Source: Bacteroidales bacterium (GTDB taxonomy: Bacteria > Bacteroidota > Bacteroidia > Bacteroidales > JAOZQN01). From it: 7,087 nt of DNA. Where the stretch lies: positions 1 to 7,087 of the forward strand of contig JAOZTW010000129.1 of assembly GCA_029938985.1 (NCBI GenBank). Reading direction: 5' to 3'. The notes beneath the pieces are model-generated. The model was not told where the DNA came from and searched no databases. It was given only the letters and a program-made list of their open reading frames with translations. Made by a program: the position numbers and the translations under genes. Shown piece after piece: positions 1 to 6,223 of this stretch (position 1 is its first letter; each line of letters begins with the position of its first letter).

Positions 1-109
1 TCTAATGTTGTTTAAAATAAATGTCCAGTTATTTATTAGAGGTGTTAATCGTTGTATAATATGCTGTTTACATGATTTTTTTAATTTTAATTTAGAGGTC
101 AGTACTAAT

Positions 110-161
110 TGCTTTTTGTTCGTTTATTACTTACCGTCATTTACAAAAGTTAGCATTTTTT
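110..161 (+). terminator. Weak possible intrinsic terminator of an upstream gene
   Basis: TGCTTTTTGT (110-119) can pair with ACAAAAGTTAGCA (143-155) if three bases (GTT, 149-151) bulge out. The loop is about 23 nt, and a run of six T follows at 156-161. The stem is A/T-rich apart from three G-C pairs and the loop is long, so this is a weak candidate. It would make sense only if a plus-strand gene ends just left of the window. Confidence 0.22.
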
Positions 162-313
162 AATTATTTTAAATATTATATTGAAAAACAGTAGTACAAA
201 CTAAAATTAAACAAATAAAACACATTTCTAATTTACAATAAAAAACTTAAATAATATTTTTGGTATTTTTTTTGTTATATATAAACAGATAAAAAATAAA
301 TAATAATAATTAT

Positions 314-344
314 TTTGTTAAAATAAAACTTTACTTTATCTTTA
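314..344 (+). promoter_or_regulatory. Bacteroidota-type primary sigma promoter for the operon
   Basis: TTTG at 314-317 is followed by a 19-nt spacer and TATCTTTA at 337-344. This matches the Bacteroidota consensus TTTG-N19-TAnnTTTG except for the last base of the -7 box. Transcription would start near 350, giving a leader of about 50 nt before the ATG at 402. The background is so A/T-rich that chance matches are possible, but the exact spacing and the position favour a real site. Confidence 0.5.
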
Positions 345-401
345 CAAAATAATTTTCACTTTAAAATAAGAGATATTTTATAAATACTTAAATTCTTCTA
401 A

Positions 402-1832
402 ATGAACATTCACGACTTAAAAGGAAAAATAATACTTAAGTGGCTTAATTATAAAGAACACTCTAAACAAATTTTAGAACTACGTAGAAAAGTATTTGTT
501 GAACATCAAGGATTTGATATGTCTTTTATCAATATTGAAGGAGATGAAAATTATTTACACCTTGGTGCTTTTTTTGAAGGACAGTTAGTTTCGATGATTA
601 CAGGAGTAGTAATTAAAGGGACAAATAAATTAATAAAAGGGTTAAATCTTCCTGAAACTTTAGGGTATAAATTGCAACCAACCAAAAGAGCAGAATTGAA
701 GGAGTTTAGAGGAACTCGTTTAGCCGAATTAATTAGTACTTGTATGTGGAAGTCTATTGTAGCTGTCTATCAACCAGACTATTCATTTATTGAATTAATA
801 GAAGTCCACAAAAAATTAGGCTTATATTACTCTTCTTTTGGTTATAAATTAGATTCTATTGTAGAATTTGATGGTTTCAAATTAAATGTTTATATTCAAA
901 ATAATGATGATATTAATAATTCATATAAAAAATTCAAACGATTAGAAGATGTTATTTCTACTATTATATCCGTAAAAATACCCTCTTTGAGCAATCATTT
1001 AGAAAAAAATCCTGAAATTTTACAACCAGAAAAAAACGCATCTACAAATAATAATCTGTATTTAAACATGTTATCGTTTCAAGATGAATTACCTCGTTTA
1101 TTAGCTCAAGGGCGACTACTTGGAGTTATACAGAAAAATTTAATTGAAACAATTGATTTTCCAAAAGCTCCAGCTAATTTGTTAGACATAGGCTGTGGAC
1201 CTGGATTGTATCTTTTTTCTTTAAGAAAGAAAAAAAAACTGAAAGGTTACAAATTTTCGGGTATGGATATATCAAACGATATGATTTCTTTTGCTCGCTT
1301 ATCTTATAGAAAAATTGCATGGAAACAAGGCAGTATATATAATACAAAATATGATGCCGAAACTTTTGATGTAATACATGCAAGTTTTTTGATGATTCAC
1401 CTAGCAACTCCAGAAATAGCACTAAAAGAATTATTTAGAATATTAAAACCTGGAGGAATATTGTATATTGTAGATGTTAACGATTCTACATTTGAAGGTC
1501 CCAAGGTGATAAAAAAAATGATAAATAAACATACTGTTTATTACGAGGGAAACAGAAATATATTAAACACTTTACCTGAATTGGCTAAGAGCCAATCATT
1601 TGATTTAATCAAAAAATCATTCGCTACTGTATCAAATTTAGGATTTGAAAATGAAATAACAATGAAAGATAGTGTACTTAAATTAGGAAGAATGAAAATG
1701 TGGGCTATGTTCGCATTTATAAGTCAGCGAGAAGATGTTCAAAGCTATTATCAAAAAGCAGAGCAACATTATTTTAGTACTGAATGTGAAATTTCAATAC
1801 AAATTCAAACACAAGTTTATAAAAAAATATAG
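402..1832 (+). CDS. GNAT-like N-acyltransferase fused to a SAM-dependent methyltransferase
   Basis: This 476-residue protein appears to have two domains. Residues 1-165 look like a GNAT-fold acyltransferase, perhaps nearest to the FeeM/autoinducer-synthase-like group. The signs are LRRKVFVEHQGF (27-38), GDENYLHLGAF (47-57), an AELKEFRG segment (97-104) where acyl-CoA or acyl-carrier binding is expected, and HKKLGLYYSSFGYK (136-149), which resembles the GNAT 'fYek.GF' end motif. Residues 165-225 form a linker. Residues about 226-470 are a class I methyltransferase: motif I LLDIGCGPG (260-268), the acidic residue D289 in GMDIS, FDVIHASF (322-329) and LKPGGILYIVD (348-358). No signal peptide or membrane segment is seen, so it should be cytosolic. 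The substrate cannot be read from the sequence. It is first in a four-gene operon, 2 nt before the phosphatase gene, so it may be made or controlled with the partner switch. The methyltransferase call is firm and the acyltransferase call is moderate. The start is the first in-frame ATG, with an A/T-rich leader lacking a Shine-Dalgarno sequence. Confidence 0.8.
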   Translation: MNIHDLKGKIILKWLNYKEHSKQILELRRKVFVEHQGFDMSFINIEGDENYLHLGAFFEGQLVSMITGVVIKGTNKLIKGLNLPETLGYKLQPTKRAELKEFRGTRLAELISTCMWKSIVAVYQPDYSFIELIEVHKKLGLYYSSFGYKLDSIVEFDGFKLNVYIQNNDDINNSYKKFKRLEDVISTIISVKIPSLSNHLEKNPEILQPEKNASTNNNLYLNMLSFQDELPRLLAQGRLLGVIQKNLIETIDFPKAPANLLDIGCGPGLYLFSLRKKKKLKGYKFSGMDISNDMISFARLSYRKIAWKQGSIYNTKYDAETFDVIHASFLMIHLATPEIALKELFRILKPGGILYIVDVNDSTFEGPKVIKKMINKHTVYYEGNRNILNTLPELAKSQSFDLIKKSFATVSNLGFENEITMKDSVLKLGRMKMWAMFAFISQREDVQSYYQKAEQHYFSTECEISIQIQTQVYKKI

Positions 1833-1834
1833 AA

Positions 1835-3388
1835 ATGAGTGAAAAAAATATAAAAAAAAATAGAAATGAAGATGTGCTGTCTAAATCAACATCTCTATTA
1901 ACAAAGCCTTTTAAAAATACTAAAAGAAAAATTTTGATTGCATTCAATTTAACTTTTGTTTTTGCAATTGCTCTTCATATAACTTTGCAACTTATACAGT
2001 TTGGAAAACTTCCAGACCCTGTTAGAGATATGATTTTTTTCCCGTTAATATTTTTTATCAATTTATTTTCTGCTGGTTATAATTTAAGAGTTATAGTAAA
2101 ACAATTAAAAGGAAATAAGTTCTTAAATGGTTTTACTCCATGGTCGTCAATTGTACTGATTATGTTGCTTGCAATAAGCATAGTACATTCGAGTCCAAAC
2201 ACAGCAACAAGTTTCCTCTTTGATTTTGCTTTTTCAATAATATTAATTTTTATTGTTGGTACTGTTCTAAACAGAAAAGTAGCAATTGTTTGGGTGGCAA
2301 TTACTTGTTTAAGTCTTTTTCTTGGATATTCAAATTTAGGTTCCGATTATAAATATTATGTAATGACCAGTGAACAAGTAAAAACACTGGAAGAGCAATT
2401 TGAACAAGAAGCACCAGAAGCCGTTGAATGGTTAAACACTGCATTAGCAGAAAAAAAAGCACCAGTTCCAATTGGAGTTTTTGTTATAATTTGGATTATC
2501 TTTATAATACTTGCTTTTATACCTACATTTTTTGAATCCGGAGTTATAGGAAATTTACTTAAAGTAATACCTACGGTAGTGAAAAATATTGAGATTGCCT
2601 CTGAAGAAAAAAATACTCTGGAAAATGAAAATTTAAGAATGGGAATGGAGTTAGATGTTGCAAAACATATTCAAACAATGGTTTTGCCAGATATTAGCGA
2701 AATAAACAATTGCAGAGACTTAGAAGTTGCTGCAAGAATGGACACTGCCGTAGAAGTAGGCGGAGACTTTTATGAAGTATTACCACAAGAAGATGGTAGT
2801 ACTATTTTTGGAATTGGTGATGTTACCAACCATGGATTACTGTCTGGCGTGGTTATGCTTATGACACAAACAGCATTCAGAACTTCTATTGATGGTGAGG
2901 ACATCTCACTTAGTAAAGCACTAAAACAAGTAAATAAAGTTATTTTTAATAATGTTCAAACACGTTTAAAAGATTTTAGAAACTTAACTCTTTCGTTTTT
3001 AAAATATAAAGAGGGGAAAGTTACAATTACAGGACAACACGAAACTGTTTTATTGTTAAAAAAAGATAGCAATAAAATTGAAGAAATAGACACACTTGAT
3101 CTTGGTATTTATATTGGTTTGATGCCCAATATAGATGAACATGTAAGCGAAAAAACATTTAATCTCAACAAAGGAGACCTAATGATTTTATATACTGATG
3201 GAGTAACAGAAGCAGAAAATCCTTCGGGAGAATTTTATGGAATAGAACGATTTAAAAAATCAATTGAAAAGCATAGAACAAAATCTTGCAAAGATATTAC
3301 TGATGCACTTACCGAAGATTTGTACAAATTTATTGATAAGGCAGAATTGTTTGACGACATAACATTGGTTACAATTAAAAGAACTTAA
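1835..3388 (+). CDS. Membrane SpoIIE/PP2C-family serine phosphatase, six-pass (RsbU-like)
   Basis: A 517-residue protein that should remove phosphate from the serine of a STAS protein in response to a signal. A basic cytosolic N-terminus is followed by six predicted membrane segments at about 33-56, 66-86, 104-118, 125-145, 148-166 and 212-232. Basic residues after segments 2 and 4 fit the positive-inside rule and place the catalytic part in the cytosol. The loop at 167-211 is acidic and would face the periplasm. A helical linker (about 245-283, with VAKHIQTMVLP at its end) leads into the SpoIIE domain. Its metal-binding acidic residues are visible: D311 in VGGDFYE, D329 in GIGDVTNHG, D455 in LYTDGVTEA and D507/D508 in FDDITLV. 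The common DVxGHG motif reads DVTNHG here, with Asn at 332. The gene lies 2 nt after the fusion enzyme and 3 nt before the kinase gene, so co-transcription is very likely. No known sensor domain was recognised in the membrane part; the input signal is unknown. Confidence 0.9.
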   Translation: MSEKNIKKNRNEDVLSKSTSLLTKPFKNTKRKILIAFNLTFVFAIALHITLQLIQFGKLPDPVRDMIFFPLIFFINLFSAGYNLRVIVKQLKGNKFLNGFTPWSSIVLIMLLAISIVHSSPNTATSFLFDFAFSIILIFIVGTVLNRKVAIVWVAITCLSLFLGYSNLGSDYKYYVMTSEQVKTLEEQFEQEAPEAVEWLNTALAEKKAPVPIGVFVIIWIIFIILAFIPTFFESGVIGNLLKVIPTVVKNIEIASEEKNTLENENLRMGMELDVAKHIQTMVLPDISEINNCRDLEVAARMDTAVEVGGDFYEVLPQEDGSTIFGIGDVTNHGLLSGVVMLMTQTAFRTSIDGEDISLSKALKQVNKVIFNNVQTRLKDFRNLTLSFLKYKEGKVTITGQHETVLLLKKDSNKIEEIDTLDLGIYIGLMPNIDEHVSEKTFNLNKGDLMILYTDGVTEAENPSGEFYGIERFKKSIEKHRTKSCKDITDALTEDLYKFIDKAELFDDITLVTIKRT

Positions 3389-3391
3389 AAT

Positions 3392-3949
3392 ATGAAAACA
3401 GAAATTATTGGGGATTTTGATTTAATACCCAAATCCTTACCCGCAGAAGGAACAATTCATTTAGATTTAAAACCAATAGATTTAATGACCTATTGGAGAA
3501 GGTGTGGACTAACTTCAAATTTTATTGCTAATTTCTACAAGCTAACACCCAAAGATATAAAGAATGAAAACTCGGTATCAACAGTGTTTAATGAGTTAAT
3601 AGAAAATGCAACAAAATATTCGACTAAAAGAGATTCTGAAATAGTAGTTGATTTAAAATTATACGATATTCAATTGCTTATGCAAGTAAAGAATACCTGT
3701 AATAAAACCAATTACTCTGTACTAAAAAAACGTCTGGAAAAACTTCAAAATACAGAAGATTTAGAAAACCTATACATTGAAGAAATGATTAAGAAGGGAG
3801 ATTCTGGTCAAGGTTCAGGAATAGGATTACTTCTTCTTTTGAAAGACTATCAAAGTAAGATTGGAGCAAAATTTGAGGAACGAAAAGATGGATTATACGA
3901 TATTACTATTCAAGTTTATTATTTTATGGAAGAGGAGGAATTAATATGA
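3392..3949 (+). CDS. GHKL-type ATPase / serine kinase of a partner switch (SiaB- or slr1658-like)
   Basis: This 185-residue soluble protein has the marks of a small histidine-kinase-like ATPase of the anti-sigma-factor kinase type. The N box is TVFNELIENATKYS (64-77), with N67, E68 and N72 placed to bind Mg-ATP. The glycine-rich lid is GQGSGIGLLLLLKDY (139-153). The usual DxGxG (G1) box is not evident; the matching region reads MQVKNTCNKTNY (97-108). That fits my recollection of the divergent slr1658/SiaB-like families, which sit beside STAS proteins and SpoIIE phosphatases, more than classical RsbW/SpoIIAB. The expected role is phosphorylation and binding of the STAS protein encoded next, whose gene overlaps this one by 4 nt. 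The phosphatase gene is 3 nt upstream. The kinase role is inferred from the fold and the neighbours. Confidence 0.8.
   Translation: MKTEIIGDFDLIPKSLPAEGTIHLDLKPIDLMTYWRRCGLTSNFIANFYKLTPKDIKNENSVSTVFNELIENATKYSTKRDSEIVVDLKLYDIQLLMQVKNTCNKTNYSVLKKRLEKLQNTEDLENLYIEEMIKKGDSGQGSGIGLLLLLKDYQSKIGAKFEERKDGLYDITIQVYYFMEEEELI
3933..3938 (+). promoter_or_regulatory. Strong Shine-Dalgarno sequence for the STAS gene
   Basis: AGGAGG lies 7 nt before the ATG at 3946, inside the last codons of the kinase gene (the Glu run near its end). It is a textbook ribosome binding site and supports that start. The other starts in the window lack such a site, as is usual in Bacteroidota. The match could partly reflect the GAA/GAG codons that encode the acidic tail. 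Confidence 0.5.
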
Positions 3950-4290
3950 AAATAACAGCTGGCGAATCAACATTAATGTTTGACGAGAAGATAAACACTA
4001 TTTATCTTGCAGGCTCAATGCGTCTTGCAAACATGAGGGAATATGAAGTGGTGAAGAAATTCATCAGACAAGCTTATGACAAAACTGAAAATGTACTTAT
4101 AATTGATTTTAGAAAACTCATATTTCTAAACAGTTCAGGAATAACTACAATCAGTATGTTTATTCTTGCAGTGAAAAAATTGAACAAAGCAAAAATTAAT
4201 ATTTTGGGTTCAAAAAAAGTTTCGTGGCAAGAAAAATCGTTGAAGAATTTTAACAAACTTTGGAATGAAGTAAAAATAGAAATTGAGTAA
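3946..4290 (+). CDS. STAS-like anti-sigma-factor antagonist (slr1659/RsbV-like switch protein)
   Basis: A 114-residue single-domain protein. The central segment VLIIDFRKLIFLNSSGITTI (50-69) is the classic STAS phosphorylation region: a beta strand ending in D54, followed by LNSSGI with S63 and S64. By analogy with SpoIIAA and RsbV, S63 is the likely phosphorylated serine. The C-terminal part (about 85-114) is rich in Lys and Trp and diverges from RsbV, closer to what I recall of slr1659-type proteins. The start codon overlaps the stop of the kinase gene (ATGA, 3946-3949), which suggests translational coupling and balanced amounts of the two partners. It should be phosphorylated by that kinase and dephosphorylated by one or both SpoIIE phosphatases encoded here. 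Its unphosphorylated form would bind a target that cannot be named from the sequence. It is the last gene of the operon; a terminator follows 33 nt after the stop. Confidence 0.82.
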   Translation: MKITAGESTLMFDEKINTIYLAGSMRLANMREYEVVKKFIRQAYDKTENVLIIDFRKLIFLNSSGITTISMFILAVKKLNKAKINILGSKKVSWQEKSLKNFNKLWNEVKIEIE

Positions 4291-4322
4291 CTTGTTACAC
4301 ATGTAAGCTTGGACATATTGAC

Positions 4323-4363
4323 GTGTTTCAACAACTTCTCATACCAAGTTTTGACACTTTTTT
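4323..4363 (+). terminator. Probable intrinsic terminator of the four-gene operon
   Basis: The arm 4323-4337 (GTGTTTCAACAACTT) pairs with 4346-4357 (AAGTTTTGACAC). This gives 12 base pairs with a one-base and a two-base bulge around an 8-nt loop (4338-4345). Six T follow immediately (4358-4363). Stem plus T tract, 33 nt beyond the STAS stop codon, is the layout of a Rho-independent terminator. The bulges and low G+C make it moderate rather than strong, so some read-through into the next gene is possible. Confidence 0.6.
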
Positions 4364-4394
4364 CGTATAAAATTATGAGTAAAGTGTTAAAGCT
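4347..4394 (+). other. Long inverted repeat overlapping the terminator
   Basis: Bases 4347-4360 pair with 4381-4394 over 14 pairs, two of them G-U. After one T-T mismatch (4361/4380), 4362-4367 pairs with 4374-4379 over six more pairs, two of them G-U, leaving a six-base loop (4368-4373). The hairpin uses the same bases (4347-4357) as the 3' arm of the terminator, so the two structures exclude each other. It has no T tract of its own in either direction. It would form in read-through transcripts or in transcripts starting upstream. Its role is unknown: it might stabilise or process RNA, or be an old repeat. Confidence 0.5.
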
Positions 4395-4402
4395 ATGACT
4401 AA

Positions 4403-4434
4403 TTTGATTTTCCAACCTTAAACAAATAACTATT
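4403..4434 (+). promoter_or_regulatory. Weak promoter candidate for the second phosphatase gene
   Basis: TTTG at 4403-4406 is followed after 20 nt by TAACTATT (4427-4434), a partial match to the Bacteroidota -7 box TAnnTTTG. It lies downstream of the terminator and 30 nt before the ATG at 4464, where a separate promoter would be expected. The -7 match is poor, so the call rests mainly on position. Confidence 0.25.
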
Positions 4435-4463
4435 AGGTATATTAAAACAAATAATTAACAATA

Positions 4464-5390
4464 ATGAAGAAAAGCTACGAAGATTTATTACTTGAAATAG
4501 AACAATTAAAATTAGAAAACTCTGCTTTAAAATCAACAAGCGAAGATTTTGAAATTTTATATATAAATCTATCTGAGCATAACTCTATTATAGAAAACGA
4601 ATTAGATGAAAATTTAAAAACATTACAAGAAGCTTCTAAAAAAATATTTGATAGTGTTTACTACGCCAAAAGAATTCAAAATGCTATGCTATCAAAGATA
4701 TCTGATTTAAAATCAATATTTCCAGAGTCGTTTGTTTTTCTTGAAAGTAAGGATATTGTAAGTGGAGACTTCTATTGGTTTCAAAAAGTGAAAAATCAAT
4801 TTTTATTCGCAACAGTAGATTGTACTGGTCATGGTGTACCTGGAGCTTTTATGAGTATTATGGGAATTGCTCTTCTTAACGAAATAGCAAGAAATGAGAA
4901 TATTAGAGAACCTGGAATAATTCTCGAAATAATGAGAAGACAAGTAAAAGCATCGTTTAAAAAAACCACCAAAGTTTATCAAGCAACCGACGGTATGGAA
5001 TTAGCCTTCTGTGCTTTTAACCTTGAAAATATGAAGTTACAATTTTCGGGAGCAAATAATCCTTTGGTACTTATCCGAAATGGCGAATTAACAGTTTTCA
5101 AAGGTACACGAAATCCAATAGGTTCGTATATTAAAGAAATCCCTTTTAAAAATAATATTATTGACATAAAGAAAGACGATGTTTTTTATATGTTTAGCGA
5201 TGGATTTAGAGATCAAATAAATTCTAAAATGCGAAAATATACTATGCGAAAATTTAAAAATTTTTTATTAAATATTCATAAGAAAAAAATGATTGAACAA
5301 AAACAAGATATTGGCAATGAGTTAAATAGGTGGAACGACACACAACATCAAACAGATGATGTACTTGTGGTTGGAATAAAAATTCCTTAA
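4464..5390 (+). CDS. Soluble SpoIIE/PP2C-family serine phosphatase with N-terminal coiled coil
   Basis: A 308-residue protein with no signal peptide or membrane segment. Residues 1-63 are rich in Glu, Leu and Lys in a heptad-like pattern and probably form a coiled coil for dimerisation or partner binding. The segment DSVYYAKRIQNAML (63-76) is the helix that precedes the catalytic domain. The SpoIIE domain keeps the metal-binding acidic residues: D102 in VSGDFYW, D119 in VDCTGHGVPGAFMS, D246 in MFSDGF and D299 in QTDDVLVV. D177 in ATDGMELAFC is also typical. It lacks the TPR, GAF or two-component sensor domains that often precede this catalytic domain in Bacteroidota, so its input must come through the coiled coil or by expression. 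The gene follows the partner-switch operon by 173 nt, beyond a probable terminator. A role on the same STAS protein is likely but inferred. The start is the first ATG of the frame, preceded by an A-rich leader. Confidence 0.9.
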   Translation: MKKSYEDLLLEIEQLKLENSALKSTSEDFEILYINLSEHNSIIENELDENLKTLQEASKKIFDSVYYAKRIQNAMLSKISDLKSIFPESFVFLESKDIVSGDFYWFQKVKNQFLFATVDCTGHGVPGAFMSIMGIALLNEIARNENIREPGIILEIMRRQVKASFKKTTKVYQATDGMELAFCAFNLENMKLQFSGANNPLVLIRNGELTVFKGTRNPIGSYIKEIPFKNNIIDIKKDDVFYMFSDGFRDQINSKMRKYTMRKFKNFLLNIHKKKMIEQKQDIGNELNRWNDTQHQTDDVLVVGIKIP

Positions 5391-5398
5391 ATTTTATT
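5375..5398. terminator. A/T-only hairpin across the convergent stop codons
   Basis: AATAAAAATT (5375-5384) pairs with AATTTTATT (5390-5398) through nine A-T pairs with one bulged A (5378) and a CCTTA loop (5385-5389). It covers the stop codons of both converging genes, TAA at 5388-5390 on plus and at 5396-5394 on minus. The position suits a shared bidirectional terminator, and T-rich DNA follows on the plus strand. A stem without G-C pairs is weak, and such palindromes arise easily in A/T-rich DNA. Confidence 0.3.
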
Positions 5399-6203
5399 TA
5401 TATTGTTGTTTTGTAATAAATTCAGTAATACCAAGTTTTTTATTAATTCTCATATTTTTCAATATTTTAAAATATTCTATTTCATTTTTTTTATAAGGAT
5501 TGATTTTAAAGCTTTTGTGTGCATCAACCAATTGTTGTACATCTCCAAATCTATTACTTAGTCGGTTATATCTTGTGGTATCTTGTTTTATATGATTATT
5601 CAAATTATACAAATCTATCGTAGTTTTTGCTTTCTTGTATTGATACGAATTTTTATTTAAACTTTCTAAAGGTTCAAAATGTAGTTCTCCTTTTCCTGTT
5701 GTGGCTTTGTAAAATAATCTAATTTGAAATAATTCAAGTGGATTGTCTTTTAAAGGGTTAAACAATAATGGTTTTTCATTATTTATTTTTAATTTTGTTT
5801 TAAAATCAACTTGTTGGGCGTTGTTTAATAATGGAAATTGTGTTCTTTTGTAGGTTGAATTACATAACTTACAATAAGGTGCGTAATTCTTGTAATCATA
5901 GGCGAGCCACCAATAATGTTGTTTTGGTCTAAAATGCTCAATGTCGTCATAATTACTTATATCTTGTTCACAAACAGGACAAAGACCTCCAGATAAAATC
6001 AAAAAAGCATCTTTAAAAACCTTCCAAACATTTGAATTATCTTTGAGGCTAAATTTGTGATATTCAGATTTATTTTCACCTAATTTTTTATATTTATTAT
6101 TATATTTTTTTCCTTTATCATGAAAATCAGTAACCGCTTGTTTGTCTTCAATATAACTATGAGGTTTAATTTTTCTATCGTGGATAAATCTTAAATCTTT
6201 CAT
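5394..6203 (-). CDS. HNH endonuclease with paired CxxC, PtuB-like (Septu/retron effector type)
   Basis: A 269-residue protein, probably the nuclease subunit of an anti-phage system. The core lies at about 72-125: CPVC (75-78), DIEHFRPK (87-94) with H90 as the likely general base, WWLAYDYKNY (98-107) with N106, then CKLCN (111-115) with N115, followed by KRTQFPL (119-125). The four cysteines should bind a structural zinc that holds the beta-beta-alpha metal fold together. Downstream, LLFNPLKDNPLELF (146-159) and the segment KAKTTIDLYNLNN (191-203) match the pattern I recall for the TIGR02646/PtuB-like group. The N-terminal 60 residues are highly charged. The gene starts 20 nt after the ATPase gene, with a weak AAGGGA ahead of the ATG, so the two form an operon. 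Pairing of this nuclease with an ATPase of this type is the Septu arrangement. No reverse transcriptase is seen within the window, so a retron cannot be shown. Confidence 0.78.
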   Translation of the reverse strand: MKDLRFIHDRKIKPHSYIEDKQAVTDFHDKGKKYNNKYKKLGENKSEYHKFSLKDNSNVWKVFKDAFLILSGGLCPVCEQDISNYDDIEHFRPKQHYWWLAYDYKNYAPYCKLCNSTYKRTQFPLLNNAQQVDFKTKLKINNEKPLLFNPLKDNPLELFQIRLFYKATTGKGELHFEPLESLNKNSYQYKKAKTTIDLYNLNNHIKQDTTRYNRLSNRFGDVQQLVDAHKSFKINPYKKNEIEYFKILKNMRINKKLGITEFITKQQYK

Positions 6204-6223
6204 TTTAACAATCCCTTAATATA

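Larger units (their letters stand above)
1..401. other. Non-coding AT-rich region upstream of the operon
   Basis: No credible coding sequence is visible in these 401 bases; stops are frequent in all frames. The stretch is extremely A/T-rich, most of all from about 160 to 400. It holds a weak hairpin followed by a T run (about 110-161), which could end an upstream plus-strand gene outside the window. It also holds a good promoter candidate (314-344) for the gene starting at 402. No repeat family, RNA gene or riboswitch was recognised. Confidence 0.7.

Noticed and set aside
255..262. TATTTTTG, an exact match to the Bacteroidota -7 box
   Set aside because: No TTTG-like -33 box lies about 19 nt upstream, and it is 140 nt from the start codon. 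The site at 314-344 has both boxes at the right spacing.
402..900. True LuxI-type acyl-homoserine lactone synthase
   Set aside because: The overall pattern is only GNAT-like. The conserved LuxI set of Arg, Phe and Trp residues is not clearly present, and no LuxR-type regulator is encoded nearby.
1174..1422. Minus-strand open frame of 82 codons inside the methyltransferase region
   Set aside because: It lies wholly opposite a well-supported methyltransferase domain (motif I and later motifs), and its translation shows no recognisable domain.
4295..4306. Short palindrome TTACA-CA-TGTAA just after the STAS stop codon
   Set aside because: Five-base arms with a two-base gap cannot form a useful hairpin, and no matching operator sequence was seen elsewhere in the window.
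4074..4415. Minus-strand open frame of 113 codons across the STAS gene end and the following gap
   Set aside because: It is antisense to the STAS phosphorylation motif and runs through the terminator hairpins. The translation is low-complexity, without a family signature.
4979..5167. Minus-strand open frame of 62 codons inside the soluble phosphatase
   Set aside because: It is fully opposite the conserved SpoIIE domain, with no domain and no ribosome binding site of note.
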